64,000 bases of DNA. Source: Amoebidium appalachense (taxonomy: Eukaryota > Ichthyosporea). Below the pieces are notes generated by a model. That model did not search any database. It was not told the DNA's origin and was given only the letters and a program-made list of their open reading frames with translations. Shown here in pieces: positions 1 to 21,780 of this stretch. Made by a program: the position numbers and the translations under genes. The stretch lies in NCBI GenBank assembly GCA_963693365.1, contig CAVNZM010000008.1, forward strand, positions 9,052,001 to 9,116,000. The letters are read 5' to 3'. Position 1 is the stretch's first letter; the number at the start of each line of letters is the position of its first letter.

Positions 1-19
1 ACCCACACACACACATGGA

Positions 20-50
<31 letters not shown>

Positions 51-58
51 TCACTCAC

Positions 59-65
59 TCACTCA

Positions 66-142
<77 letters not shown>
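59..142 (+). repeat. (CA)n microsatellite ending in a splice acceptor
   Basis: The window opens with CA/CACT repeats (1-68) and then an uninterrupted CA tract. Its last bases, CACACAG, form the 3' splice site of the first visible exon, so there is no conventional polypyrimidine tract here. Confidence 0.9.
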
Positions 143-144
<2 letters not shown>

Positions 145-506
145 AATGCACGGTGTGCTGTACACTTCTGAAGAGGCAGAGGGGCGCCGACTCCGCAACC
201 CCTTCGACACCATCACGGAGGGAATAGGCATTAATCGCCTGACCAATAACTTTAAGGTTTGTTTCCAATTTATGGTTTTTTTAAACTCATCCGCACCCAT
301 ATTTGTACATATGTAGATACACATAGGTGTGTGTATAAGCTGACCCGCACCTACACACAAACACACACACATGCACATGCATTCGCGCATGCGCAACACA
401 CAGGCACACACACATATTCACACATATAGACAAATGGGCACATACACGTGCTACATATCAAAAAGCCTTACACGTACACACTCCACCTTCACGCACGTAG
501 GCGCAT

Positions 507-541
<35 letters not shown>

Positions 542-552
542 CACACACACAC

Positions 553-598
<46 letters not shown>

Positions 599-1254
599 GC
601 ACGCACACACAAGCACGCGCACGCACAAGCACACGCTTACATTTGCATATCATTCTCCACCTCTTCCCCTCCATAATCATGGGCAATTTTCCTTATTTTA
701 GTTGATTCGTACCAGATTCAACTTCTCTTTATGTGATTGTCACCAGATCGATGCTGCGTACCGGCAAATGATTGGTGCAGAGACCTAATAAAGTATGTTG
801 GATATTCGTGCAGATAATCTGACACTTGTCTTTAACATTGTGCTTTGATCTGCCACCTTATCCCTAATAATGTGCAGAGATCTAACACGTTATCTTTAAC
901 ATTTGCGCAGGAAGCAGCCATTGATAAAGCCTTTAAGGGCACCGACCAAGAAGCAGTAGAAATGGGTCACTACCTGCTCAGAAACGAAGGCAATACATCC
1001 CCCCCCCCCCCCCCCCCCCCCCCATCTCTTCCCCATCCTCCACCCCCTCCCTCCCTTCCTGTCTTCCTCCCTCCTTCCATCCCCTTCTTGTTCCTTTCTC
1101 ACCTGGGAATCTCGCCCACTTGCCTTCTTCCTCTCTTGCTCTCTCTGTTCTCCCTCTCTTCTGCTTTCTCTCTTTCTCTTTCTCTCCCCCTCTCTCTCCC
1201 TCTCTTTCTCCCCCCCCCCCCCCCCCCCCCCCCTCCCCCCTTCTCCATCTCTCT

Positions 1255-1285
<31 letters not shown>

Positions 1286-1789
1286 GCTCTCCTCTCTCTC
1301 TCTTCCCCCCCTCCCCTCCTCCCCCCCCCCCCCCGGCCCCTCCTCTTCCCTCCCCCTTCTTGCCCTTACTCCCTTCCTCTTCCCCCCTCCCCCCTCCCCC
1401 CCCCCCCTCCACCCACCCACCCACCCAGCCCCGCCCCGTCCCTCTGTTTGTCTGTAGGCACTTTGCCCACGGCTGCTCACCGATCCACTCACCGAGGTGC
1501 CTGGTTTTAGCATAAGCGTGGTGTTTGCATTTTCTTTTGGTTTCAACAGAGTAGTTTTTCTTTTGCTGCTTGTTTCATCACTCTGCTTCTTCGACTTATT
1601 AAGGATGAGATCATGCCACATATTTTGATTGGCCCATGTGTGGACAGCTGTTTTTCTTGGTGTTGATGTTGACGGGGTGGTGGTGGTTGTGGTGGCGATG
1701 GGGAGAGAAGGGGAGAGTGAGGAGTTTGGGGGGGGGGGGGGGGGGGGGGGGGAGGGGGGGGGGGGGGGGGACGGGTCGGAGACGGGGGT

Positions 1790-1831
<42 letters not shown>

Positions 1832-1874
1832 TGTGTGTCTGTGTCTGTGTCTGTGTCTGTGTGTTTGGTGGTGG

Positions 1875-1921
<47 letters not shown>

Positions 1922-2623
1922 GGGGGAGGGGGGGGGAGAGGGAGCGTCGGAGGAACATGTAGAATTGTCCAAAGGTGCCCTTTTCTCAAGCACTAGTGCA
2001 AGTATTTACAAGTAAGGGCATACTGCAATGTAAATGGCTGCTGATCACGTGCTGTACTCGCAGGTCTGTTTGTTGGCAGCTCGAGTGCAATGAATTGTGT
2101 CGGAGCCGTCAAGGTGGCCAGGGAGTTGGGTAATGCCCCTCCCTTCCCCCCCACAAAAAAAAAAAAAAAAAAAAAGGAAAGAAAAAAAAAAAAAAGAAAG
2201 AAAAGAAAAGAAAAGAAAAACGACCCACAAATCCACACGCGCGTGCACCCACCCACACACACACACATACACACGCACGCCCGTGCGCATACACACACAC
2301 TCAGGCAGACACACAAGACACACACAACATTCCAGTTGGGTTCCACATGCAAGGTGAATGGGTCGAAACCTGTTGTTGACTGGCACCCCTTCCCTTCCAC
2401 ACACACACACACATACACACACACGCTCACACACACACAAGCACACAAACACCACTACACACACGCGCATCCCCCCCCCCCCCCCCCCCCCTCCTCCCCT
2501 TCCTCCCCACCCAACCACACTCACTCACACACTCGCACTCCCCTTACACCTCCCCCCTCCTCCCCCCCCCCCCCCCTTCACACACACACACACACCAAAC
2601 ACCTCCCCCCCCCCCCCCCCCCC

Positions 2624-2654
<31 letters not shown>

Positions 2655-2794
2655 TAGGGCCCGGACACACCATAGTAACTGTCCTCTGCGACGGTGGGCA
2701 GAGGCACATGTCCAAGTTCTTCAACAAAGACTACTTGCAACGTTACGGCCTGCTGCCTGCACACACGGGATCGGACCTATCGTTTGTGAAATAA
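143..2794 (+). CDS. Cysteine synthase-like PLP enzyme, C-terminal part (5' end outside window)
   Basis: Four exons join in phase: 143-256, 911-989, 2064-2129 and 2658-2794 (TAA stop), giving 131 residues. The first exon follows a CAG acceptor ending a (CA)n tract, so upstream exons lie outside the window. Readable landmarks are TITEGIGINRLTNNF, then LFVGSSSAMN, then GHTIVTVLCDGGQRHMSKFF. These match the C-terminal half of the fold-type II PLP family of cysteine synthases/cystathionine beta-synthases, closest from memory to the fungal/bacterial cysteine synthase-like (Mcy1-type) branch. The glycine/serine loop and the VTVLCD strand are expected near the PLP pocket. The Schiff-base lysine would be in the missing N-terminal half. 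The presumed role is pyridoxal-phosphate-dependent cysteine biosynthesis or a related beta-replacement reaction; the substrate cannot be decided from this part. Intron 2 has a GC donor (AAG|GCAATA at 990). Introns are C-, G- and CA-rich. Confidence 0.88.
257..910 (+). repeat. Intron with CA-rich block
   Basis: Intron between the first two visible exons of the cysteine synthase-like gene. It holds a degenerate (CA)n block at about 360-640, and unremarkable sequence from about 650 to the TTTGCGCAG acceptor. Open frames rich in His/Thr or Cys/Val here are translations of the repeat. Confidence 0.75.
990..2063 (+). repeat. Intron with C-rich, G-rich and GT tracts
   Basis: The intron starts with GC instead of GT. 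It holds long C/T-rich DNA (about 1000-1440), G tracts (about 1729-1770 and 1878-1919) and (GT)n with GTCT variants (about 1791-1862). Apparent proline, glycine or valine/cysteine reading frames across it are low-complexity artefacts. Confidence 0.8.
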
Positions 2795-3600
2795 CAATCA
2801 CAGTCTCGTGAATCATTTTTCTTCATTTATGTTTTATTTTTAAAATGAATGAATATGAATGTGATTGAGGGTTGTCTGATTTGCATGCACTAACATTAGC
2901 TCACTGCTTTGGGCCTAGCGCAAATACAAATACAAATCTCATTAAGTTTTTTGAGATTTGAGATTTGTTATTTATGAATGTGGCGAGCGATGGCTCGATG
3001 GGGATATGGCTTGCTGCCCGTGCATGCGGGATCTTGGCCAATCGGTTGTGATTTTACGATCGAATTTTTATGAGCTTTGAATCTTACCACATGCATTTGG
3101 TTGATGGGTTCTGTTTGGCTGGTTGTCACAAGGACTGAAATCGCGCTGTATTTCGGTCATTGAAAATGTACTGCTAATAGAAGAAATTCGATTTTTAGTA
3201 ATTAGCTGAACTTAAAACCCCGTAAGTTCGCATTTGATGGGGCTTTAGAACTGGTGTTAATATATCTCGTGCAGCACGGGATAGTGATTGCTGCATTTCA
3301 GTTCGTATGTACCATGATTTATATGGTCTATGACCGGGTTCGATTGAGCATGAATGATATACATTGCATTGCAATTTTTATCATAACCTATTCCTGGTGA
3401 TGGGGAGTGAAACCACCCTGCTAAAGTCTTCGCAACTTAATACCTGCAATTCTTACATGTGCCGTATATCGTCCATCACCCCCCCCCCCCCCCCCCCCCC
3501 CCCTCCATCCTCCACCCTCCACCACCACCAAAAAAAAAAAAGAAGAAGAAGAAAAAAAAAAAAAAACACCACCACCACCACCGTTTCACTTAATTACGAG

Positions 3601-3668
3601 TAACTCTGCTCGTCTCTGATCAAATTGAAGACGGGTGACCCACCCAGTTCAAATGACGTTGTTGTCTT
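3601..3668 (+). mobile_element. Fragment of the dispersed C-tailed repeat
   Basis: TAACTCTGCTCGTCTCTGATCAA followed a few bases later by GACGGGTGACCC matches the central hairpin-like core of the repeat family. It is short and diverged, and the only copy outside a gene. Confidence 0.55.
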
Positions 3669-3965
3669 ATGATATTTGAGGCTATTGGAAAAGGAGGATC
3701 CAAATGTCACAGCTGTCATGATCTGAGGTGCAGTATTCTAAATGTTAATTAGTAAGTTGTCCCCTCCCCAGGCCCAGGGGATGGGTTCTGCTTTAGTTGC
3801 ATGGGTACTGCGTGCGATGCTGGTATTGCGCATGCATTGTCTGAATCAGATGTTTGCTTGTACATGTGTCGTACTCGATTTCTGTATTTCTCATGGCTAT
3901 ATATATAGTGCAGCTTCAAATATATTCAACGTTCCATGTTCCGTTGAACCCCCCTCCCCAAAATC

Positions 3966-4000
<35 letters not shown>

Positions 4001-4724
4001 ACACACACACACAGTCTGAATGAATTGGCAAGTATCAAGGGGATGACAACTTGAAGTGATTCATGGGGTACATTTTTCTCCTCGTGTGTATATGCCATGC
4101 GGTGTCATTTATAAGTGCGTGGTTATGGACATATAATGCTGTGGTTTTCTGTGAGTGTGCCATCCCATACGTGTTGACAACATTGCATTGGAGGAACTCA
4201 AGCGTAATGTTGAGTTACATGCTTATTGTAGCTTATATGCATTGGATTTCACGCATTCTTTCTTGTGTGTGTGTGGCACAGCGAGTACATGCGTGATATG
4301 TCCGCGTGCGTGTGTGTACGGTGTGTAGTATGTGACTGTGTGTGCGTGTATGCATGAGTGCATGTGTGCAGCAGTTTTCAGGCGTGTGCTCAGTAACCAG
4401 ATGCATGTGTGTTTGTGTTTGTGTGTGTTCACGTGTGTATGTCCGTGTACTGACAGTGTACCTACACTTGAACTTGCTGTGAACATTTGCAGTACGGACG
4501 AGTGTGATCACGCAGGCACCATTCATGGCATGTTGCGCTGACACGCAAGACACATGCACATGCAACCAGGCCACAAACGATAATAGCTTGCATGCGCGTG
4601 GGTGTGCGCGACACAAACAAAAACATACACACACACACACACACTTTTCACCCTCTGCTTAAAGTTTCCTAATTTTATAAGTCCGTCCAACTGTTACACA
4701 AAAACGCACCTGTATCGCACTGTG

Positions 4725-4812
4725 CACACACACACACACACGGACACAGACTAACGATACATCACACATAACACACACACACACACGGACACAGACTAAC
4801 GATACATCACAC

Positions 4813-4883
<71 letters not shown>
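4725..4883. repeat. Two-copy tandem repeat followed by (CA)n
   Basis: A unit of about 62 bp containing CGGACACAGACTAACGATAC occurs twice in a row. Each copy is bounded by CA repeats, and a CA tract of more than 60 bp follows. It reads as slippage or unequal exchange within a microsatellite. Confidence 0.85.
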
Positions 4884-4886
<3 letters not shown>

Positions 4887-5351
4887 GAGAGAGAGAGAGA
4901 GAAATACACCCCATACCCATGCTACTTCCCAACCCCAAGACACTTTCTCAACAGACCATATATTTTTGGAAATTTGCATTCACCATGTTTTCACGATTCA
5001 GAAAACAGCCGGCAGAATCGCGGCAAACTTTGAAAAACATACGTGCATAAATTCTATGTCATGGTTACACCCAAGGTTTATAATCCGCGCTGAATAATAT
5101 TTTGTAATACATGCCCGCGGTTTCTTACGTGTTAATTACATGACATGAAATTATTTAATGCCTTAATATACTCTTGCAAGAAAATACTCTTATTATAAGA
5201 CTACATTCCAGGAAGAAGGGGGAGGGGGGGGCGGTAGGAGGAGGAGAAGGAAGGAACTTCGAACCGTCGCTTTCCGGGCTAGGTAATATTTCGCCAGACC
5301 AAAGGGCTTGACGTTGTTGTATTGTGTGAGTGTATCACGGTGTGTTAGTAT

Positions 5352-5393
<42 letters not shown>

Positions 5394-5568
5394 TGCGCGC
5401 ACACGTACGTGTGCCTGTGCGTGTGAGTGTGTGAGTGTGTGTGAGTGTGTGTGTGTGCTCTCGCGCATGAGTGTGCGCATGTAGGTGAGCACATCGACAA
5501 TTTGTGAATGAGACTATGATATCAAGGTTCTACCATATATGCGACATTGCTAAAATTCACCGCTATGG

Positions 5569-7109
5569 TCACTCGTCGTCATGATCCTCTCTCTTTTGCC
5601 TGCTAGCAGCGAATTCTGCTCTCCACTCACACAACATATTCTTTAACTGCATTTCATTTACCTCGGCCGAATTTATCAATCTGCCCAACCCACAATCCGT
5701 TTCAGGATCAAAATCGTTCTCCTCCTGCCGGGCGGCTTTTAGATGTTCAATCGTCACCATCTGCCCCCCTTGCGACGCCAATCGGAACGCAACAGGACTA
5801 GCAGCACCACCGATGGAGGGTCTTCGTGCATGGTCCGGACCCCCCCGCCAAATTCGACGACGCGTTTTTAATATCCGAACCCAGGGAATACAGTGCCGCC
5901 GCTATAGATTGACTCATGGGTTCGGGCCCGGAATATCCCCTCTTGCGCCCCTTCCGTGTCAACATCAGGTCGGACTCCGTGTGGCTGACCGGAAGAGAGA
6001 GTTTTCGTCCCTGGTCGTTGTTCGAATCTTCCGAACTACTGGGGTCTATTCGTGGGGATCCTGCCGCGGAACCCCCCGTAGGTGGGGTTAGTACATCGTG
6101 ACACGGGAAGAAAATTGTGCTTACGGAAAGAGATCGTCCGCGCGGCGCAAGACCGGGGAAAGTGGGTAGTCTTAGTGTCGGCGTGCGTGGCATTTCCGGA
6201 GTGGAGGGGGTGCTTCTCGTTTTTTCGTCGCTCACGGGGGGGTCGAAGAGCGACATTGGCGAGGTTCCCACGGGAAATCGGGTCCTCGTGCTCATGGTCG
6301 TGGGGTAGGTCGCTCGAGGGGAGAATGACTTCGCACGTGGGTACGCTTCTGCTGATGCGTGGGCTCGCCAACGGGCAGCTTTCTATTTTTGGAAGGACGG
6401 GGCTCGGGTTCGCAGAGAGTGCATGTGGGTCGTCGAGCTCCCCATGGGAAAGACGGGTTGAGGAGCGGCCGAAATGATACCTCGGGAGTTGGCTCTCACT
6501 GGCTGACCCCTTCATTCGTCGATCCATTTTCACGCGCAATGAGTCGTTTGAATCCCCTACGACGAAGAGGCGCGATACTACCCTCCTACCAAACTCTCTG
6601 AATCCTGCCTTCGAAAAACCGGTCTTTTTGAAGCCTCGCTCACCACGAATCTCGTGATCTGGTGCACTCTCCGAGTACACAGTTTCGGAAAATTTCTCCA
6701 TTTTTTGCGGTTTTTGGTTGCCATCCCCTTGGCCACCAGCAGAAATACCTAAGTCACTATCGCTTACACGGGCAAGGGTTGCTGTTATAGAACTCTTCGA
6801 GCGTAATGCCGCCCGAATTCCGGGTTTTTTGCTCTTGGGTTTTGGCTCCTCCGGTCGTGTTATCGTCGGCAATGGGATAAGATTTCCTCGACTACCTGAC
6901 GATGGTTTTGACTGTGTTTCCTCATCTGTGTTCGAATTCCCGGAAACCTGCCTCTTTTCCGGTATTAACTCTAGAATGTTTTCCTGGCTGCGAAGAATGG
7001 GCGGTGTTTCTGTAGAAACATGGAGGGTCGTATGGTCGTCATGGTCTTGCAGTCCATGTGTGTCCAGATTTGGTAAATCCCAATTTGGGTATCCAACGCG
7101 TGCCACCAT
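5569..7109 (-). CDS. Unrecognised Ser/Pro-rich protein with two frame breaks
   Basis: Three overlapping frames on the minus strand look like one protein of about 510 residues. The first runs from the ATG at 7109, with an in-frame TAA 15 bases upstream, to about 6240. The second covers about 6240-5840. The third runs from about 5840 to the stop at 5569. Frame changes fall at a 7-bp G run (6236-6242) and at a second 7-base run (about 5838-5844), the places where one-base indels or sequencing errors are likeliest. Composition stays the same across the joints: Ser/Thr/Pro-rich, basic and apparently disordered, with many SP/TP sites (STPSTPEMPRTP) and basic-Ser motifs (RRPSIGG). The C-terminus is more ordered and acidic (TIEHLKAARQEENDFDPETD, then a short possible helix LKNMLCEWRAEF, ending REDHDDE). 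I see no transmembrane segment, catalytic motif or family match. Very short introns at the joints are an alternative to frameshifts. Confidence 0.62.
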
Positions 7110-8153
7110 TCTCGGTGCTCCTTAAAACATTCCTCCTAGAGCCTCTTCTATGTTTTACGTGTAGACTGAGACTGTGCTACAAAAGGGACATGTGCGGGCT
7201 TGGTGTTGTGCTGTTTCAGATTTGTGCGAACATGTAGCTTTTATGAGTGTGAGAATGTGTGAGCAACTGAGAAACTAACTATAGATTAAGTGTCCTGGTT
7301 CAGGCCCTACCCTCAAGGAAGAGAAGCTGTAGGTATTAAAACGGGAACATGTGATCGCAGATTCCCCCCAGTGCTATCACTGCACTGCAGCACAAGCCGA
7401 TGTGTTATCATCTAGATGTCCAGCTAGCTCACCTCGAAATCCAGAGAGCAAAACTTCAAAGGAAACTTGTTGGTTGAGCGAAAATATACTATCGCATATG
7501 CATGCGCTCTCACTCACCACTAGGGTATTTGGCGAAGAGACCTACAATTGCAAGATTACAATGTTGGCCTAAGAATACACACCAAGTGCCTCTCAATGCA
7601 ATAGTGGCAAAATAGTGGCACATTTTCTCTAAAAGGAATGTCCTCGCGCAGATCCTCAGGCTGAGATAGTATCTGAACTTACAGCTAGAATTTAACATAC
7701 CGATGTTGATTGGATGAAAGTAAGCTAATGATCCACTTACATCTTAGTTTGCGGTCCATAAGTTAAAAAATCAGTGCGCTTTATTTCTGCTTCGATAGTT
7801 TTTATCATTGGAACGAAGCACAGGGCGACAACCCGTGGGTAACACCGCACGTGCAAAGTTTTCAACTGTTCAAGAGCCATCCTCGTGAATTTTTTTGCAC
7901 ATCCGATTACATGAACTTCATACAAACCCCATGCGACTACATAGCATGGTCCTTTATAAAATTTTTATTTGAATTTGTAAATGGATTGTTTTGAAAACTG
8001 ATGCTTACTCCCCAAGACTGTGTGGTTATGAATAGCGGGTATACCATGCTATACGTATACGTCAACGTTGATCATTGATCACGCCACAGGTTGACCATGA
8101 ACGAGTGATCGCTTGTCACCGCCCTATGCCCATGAAAGAGAGAGAGAGAGACT

Positions 8154-8237
<84 letters not shown>

Positions 8238-8247
8238 TCGCGATCGC

Positions 8248-8322
<75 letters not shown>

Positions 8323-8587
8323 TGTGTGTGTGTGTGTGTGAAAGAAAAAGAGAGAGAGTCACAGACCGGGAGACTCCCAGGAGAGAAAGGGAGGAAGTGA
8401 GTCTTAGAAACACTGCATGTGCACACCGGTGTGACACTGTGACTTTGTGTATGTTGATCAACGGTGTGTGTATGTGAATGAGTGGCCACTCTTCATTATT
8501 ATAATTTATTGATGTAAATCATTATCAGGCCCTGAGATTTGCCTAACAGTGTGTACATCGCTCTTTCCCATACAAATAGATAGAGAT

Positions 8588-8622
<35 letters not shown>

Positions 8623-9342
8623 CCACCACCACCACACACAAAAAAAATATGGGTACGAAGACTCAAGATGATTACATGTGCATCATTCCTTTTTGAGAAT
8701 ACACATAATAAGAGAAGAGACCACAGACATGACACATGCCAGCCATGAACACCATAGTAACACATGTCAGACAGTCACTCTACAAAGGGTTAAATAAAAC
8801 ACGTTGTCTGGTGCCGCCGCTTTATTAAGGCATGTATTAAAGTTATTTCGCCGAAACGTAATATTACACCAAGGGCCTGTGAAGCATTCGAATATTCACC
8901 TTCGCGCTATTTGAAATTACTTTTTACAATCAATTTTTTGAAAATTTTTGAACCGAATCTATCCACCGTGAATAATTATTGGTGCAGGGGGTAAGCACAC
9001 ACCACTGAACTATTGTTAGTGACTTCTCGAAGACTTCTAAAAAGAATGCGCAAAATTACAACACCTGGAAGGCGCAAAATTATATCATCTTTTTCACATC
9101 ATTATTAGCAACTTCACTGCACAATTACACCAATTTTTTTCCACACTCTAATATTAGCACTTTTAGCGAGGACTAACCATTCACACCGGGTCAAATCTTG
9201 AATCCTTTCTCAAACGCTCTTTGTAAACCATACTTTACATTGTCAAGCCAAACCGGACTCAATACAACAGATGTGAAATTTACGAATTCCAAAAAAACCG
9301 GTTGTTTGTAAGTCAACTTTCGGGGAAAAAAAAAAAGGAAAG
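7110..9342. other. Intergenic, plus probable NAA50 3' flank
   Basis: No coding exon recognised. Mostly unique AT-rich DNA, with a GA microsatellite at about 8136-8320 and a C tract at 8590-8620 running through CACC/CA repeats into a short A run. On the minus strand an AATAAA hexamer (TTTATT at 8821-8826) lies about 0.5 kb beyond the NAA50 stop and could be its polyadenylation signal. This is not certain, because other AT-rich hexamers occur nearby. Confidence 0.5.
8136..8340. repeat. (GA)n tract interrupted by a GATCGC palindrome, then (GT)n
   Basis: About 180 bp of GA repeats on the plus strand. The middle is interrupted at about 8234-8250 by GCGATCGCGATCGCG, which is its own reverse complement within a base or two. 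A short GT tract follows. Ser/Leu or Arg/Glu frames here are repeat translations. Confidence 0.9.
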
Positions 9343-19413
<10,071 letters not shown>

Positions 19414-20642
19414 ATGGTAAGTGCTTTTTCTGGCCTGTTCCGTCACCTCTCACTGTGGCCTTTTGGTTGGAGAGAGATTTGATTTCAGACCCTATCTCTC
19501 ACTCTTCATGCTTTCGCTAAACAGATTCAACTGTCGTTCCTTGATATTTCATGTACCACCACCGTATTCCTTCTTCTTCTTCCTCCTCCTCCCCTTCTTC
19601 CCCTCCCTCCCCTCCCCCTTTCCCTCTCACACATCTTTCTCTCCCCCCTCCCCTCCCTCCCTCACTCCCTCTTTCTTGCTTGCCCCCCCCCCCCCCCCCC
19701 CCCCCTGGCCCCCACCTTGTCACCCGCCCTCCCACCCGCCAGCCTTTACAGAAAGCAAGCTGTACTTGTGCATTGTAGTGTCTGCTGTATAAGCATTTTA
19801 GCCTCTTTCGTCTTTTTTTTTTTTTCTTTTCTTTTTTTGTTGGGTCAACTCGTGCTGGGGTTGTGCACTGCTCACATGCACGCTCGTTTAAGTGCCATGC
19901 CTCTCCCTTTGGGGTTGGCTGTGACGTCAAGCATTTTGTTGTAGGAATGATTTTAAAAAAGGAATCCGGATTATCTTTCTGACGTTGGTGCACTTGCAGT
20001 ATGCTCCGTTCGGAATGCCCATGTTCCATGGGCCATATGTCAAGAAGCTTCGCGCCTATCCAGCTGTGTACTACTCGAACGAGAGATTGACTGCTGGCAT
20101 TGACCAGGGCGGAAAAAGTGAGTTTTTTGTTTTTGCGTGGAGTTTTTCTCGCGTTTCTCCCAGCCCCCCCCCCCCCCCCCCCCCCCCCCCCTGCCCGTGC
20201 GCGACCACACACATGCACTTGCACACGCACACGCACGCACACATGCACACACAGTTTCAGTGGGCACATTCTTGTCATTTCATGCATCATTATTTAAATT
20301 TCACGCACTTAGTTCCTGTTGGGATTCCTCCGAGCAATATGCAGTATGCCCATCTCTCACTCTCTTTCCCCTCCCCCCCCCCCCCCCCCCCCCCCCCCCC
20401 GCCGGGCTGAAGCGAACACACACATTCTCTGTTCTTTTCCTTTGATGGAACGTTCCCTGTGTAGAAATATCACGTTGTATTTCAATCGAATTTCTCACTA
20501 AATTTATTTGCGGTTCTCGCTGCTGGCAATCCTGGTGAAGTCGTTTGCCTTTCCTTCCGCAGTTTATTTCTGTGACAGACTTGAACGTGTGCGATTCGCA
20601 AAGTACATGACTGTTGATAACAGCTGCCCCCCCTGTTAACCT

Positions 20643-20708
<66 letters not shown>

Positions 20709-21303
20709 GGGGGGGGGTATGTGTGTGTGCGCGCGCGTCCTTGCGTGCTTGTGTGCTGTTTTCGGGGGCAGGGGGGGAATGGGTGGGCGGTTTTTTCTGT
20801 GTGTGTGTATGGGGGGGGGGGGGGGGGGGGGAGGGGGGGGGGAGGGGGTGGAGATGGGGATGGGGCAGAACTGGGTGTTTTCGCATCCCCCCGCCCCCCT
20901 CCACAAAAATAAAAATAGAAAGTAAAAACAGAAAATGAAGAAGAAGAAGAAGAAGATGATGATGATGATGAACAAAGAAAGAAAGAAAAAAAAGGGGGGG
21001 GGGGGGGGGGAGGGGGAGGAGGAGGAGGGGGACGGCTATAGGTTGGCATCTGGTTTCGTGTGGGCTAATGGCAGCTTGGAGATTGAGAAGAAAAAGGCGA
21101 TATTCCATGTTCTATGTTAGTCGCATATTATATGTTAGTCGCATATTATTTGTAAATCGTACATTATATGTTAGTCGCATATTATATATTAGTTTTCTTC
21201 GGAAAAAAGATTGATCAACCTACATACTGACACTGTATTCTATTCCAGTTCTTCTACCTCCCAGCATGCTGAATGAACTGAGTAAGTGAAGCAAAATCCC
21301 CCC

Positions 21304-21350
<47 letters not shown>

Positions 21351-21730
21351 TGATGGGCTCTCCTTGTGCACGCTCTTTGTGTGGGTTACACTCTGTTTTG
21401 TGTTGTCCATTGTGATTGTGTACCTTTTACTCGTAATGCATTCTACTCCCCCCCCCCACAAACACACACACACTATGTGTGCTCCTTATAGAGGGCAGAA
21501 TTTGCAATCTGTCGTTTTTCGAAATGTGGACGTTGTACTATGTTCTACCCCCCCCCCCCCCCCCCCCCTCCCCCCCCCCCCTTCCCACCCAACTTTCCCC
21601 CCCTTCCCCCCGATGACGGGCTCTGTGGAAATGCCTCTCACCTGAGTGTTTGTTTGGTTTCTGTTTTGTGTTTTCGTTTTGTGGTTTTAGATGTGTATGC
21701 CTACCCTTTCAGGCGTCATCCCTCTTTCCC

Positions 21731-21780
<50 letters not shown>

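Larger units (their letters stand above)
2795..5568. other. Intergenic, no gene recognised
   Basis: Between the cysteine synthase-like stop and the next gene. Most of it is ordinary AT-rich sequence. It carries a C tract followed by an A/GAA block (3480-3590), a short fragment of the dispersed repeat at 3601, a C tract running into CA (3966-4014), a duplicated segment at about 4725-4820, a long CA tract to 4883, and a GT block at about 5352-5455. I see no credible exon on either strand. Confidence 0.6.

Noticed and set aside
896-1993. 365-codon minus-strand frame
   Set aside because: Built from C/G tracts and GT repeats within an intron of the cysteine synthase-like gene on the other strand.
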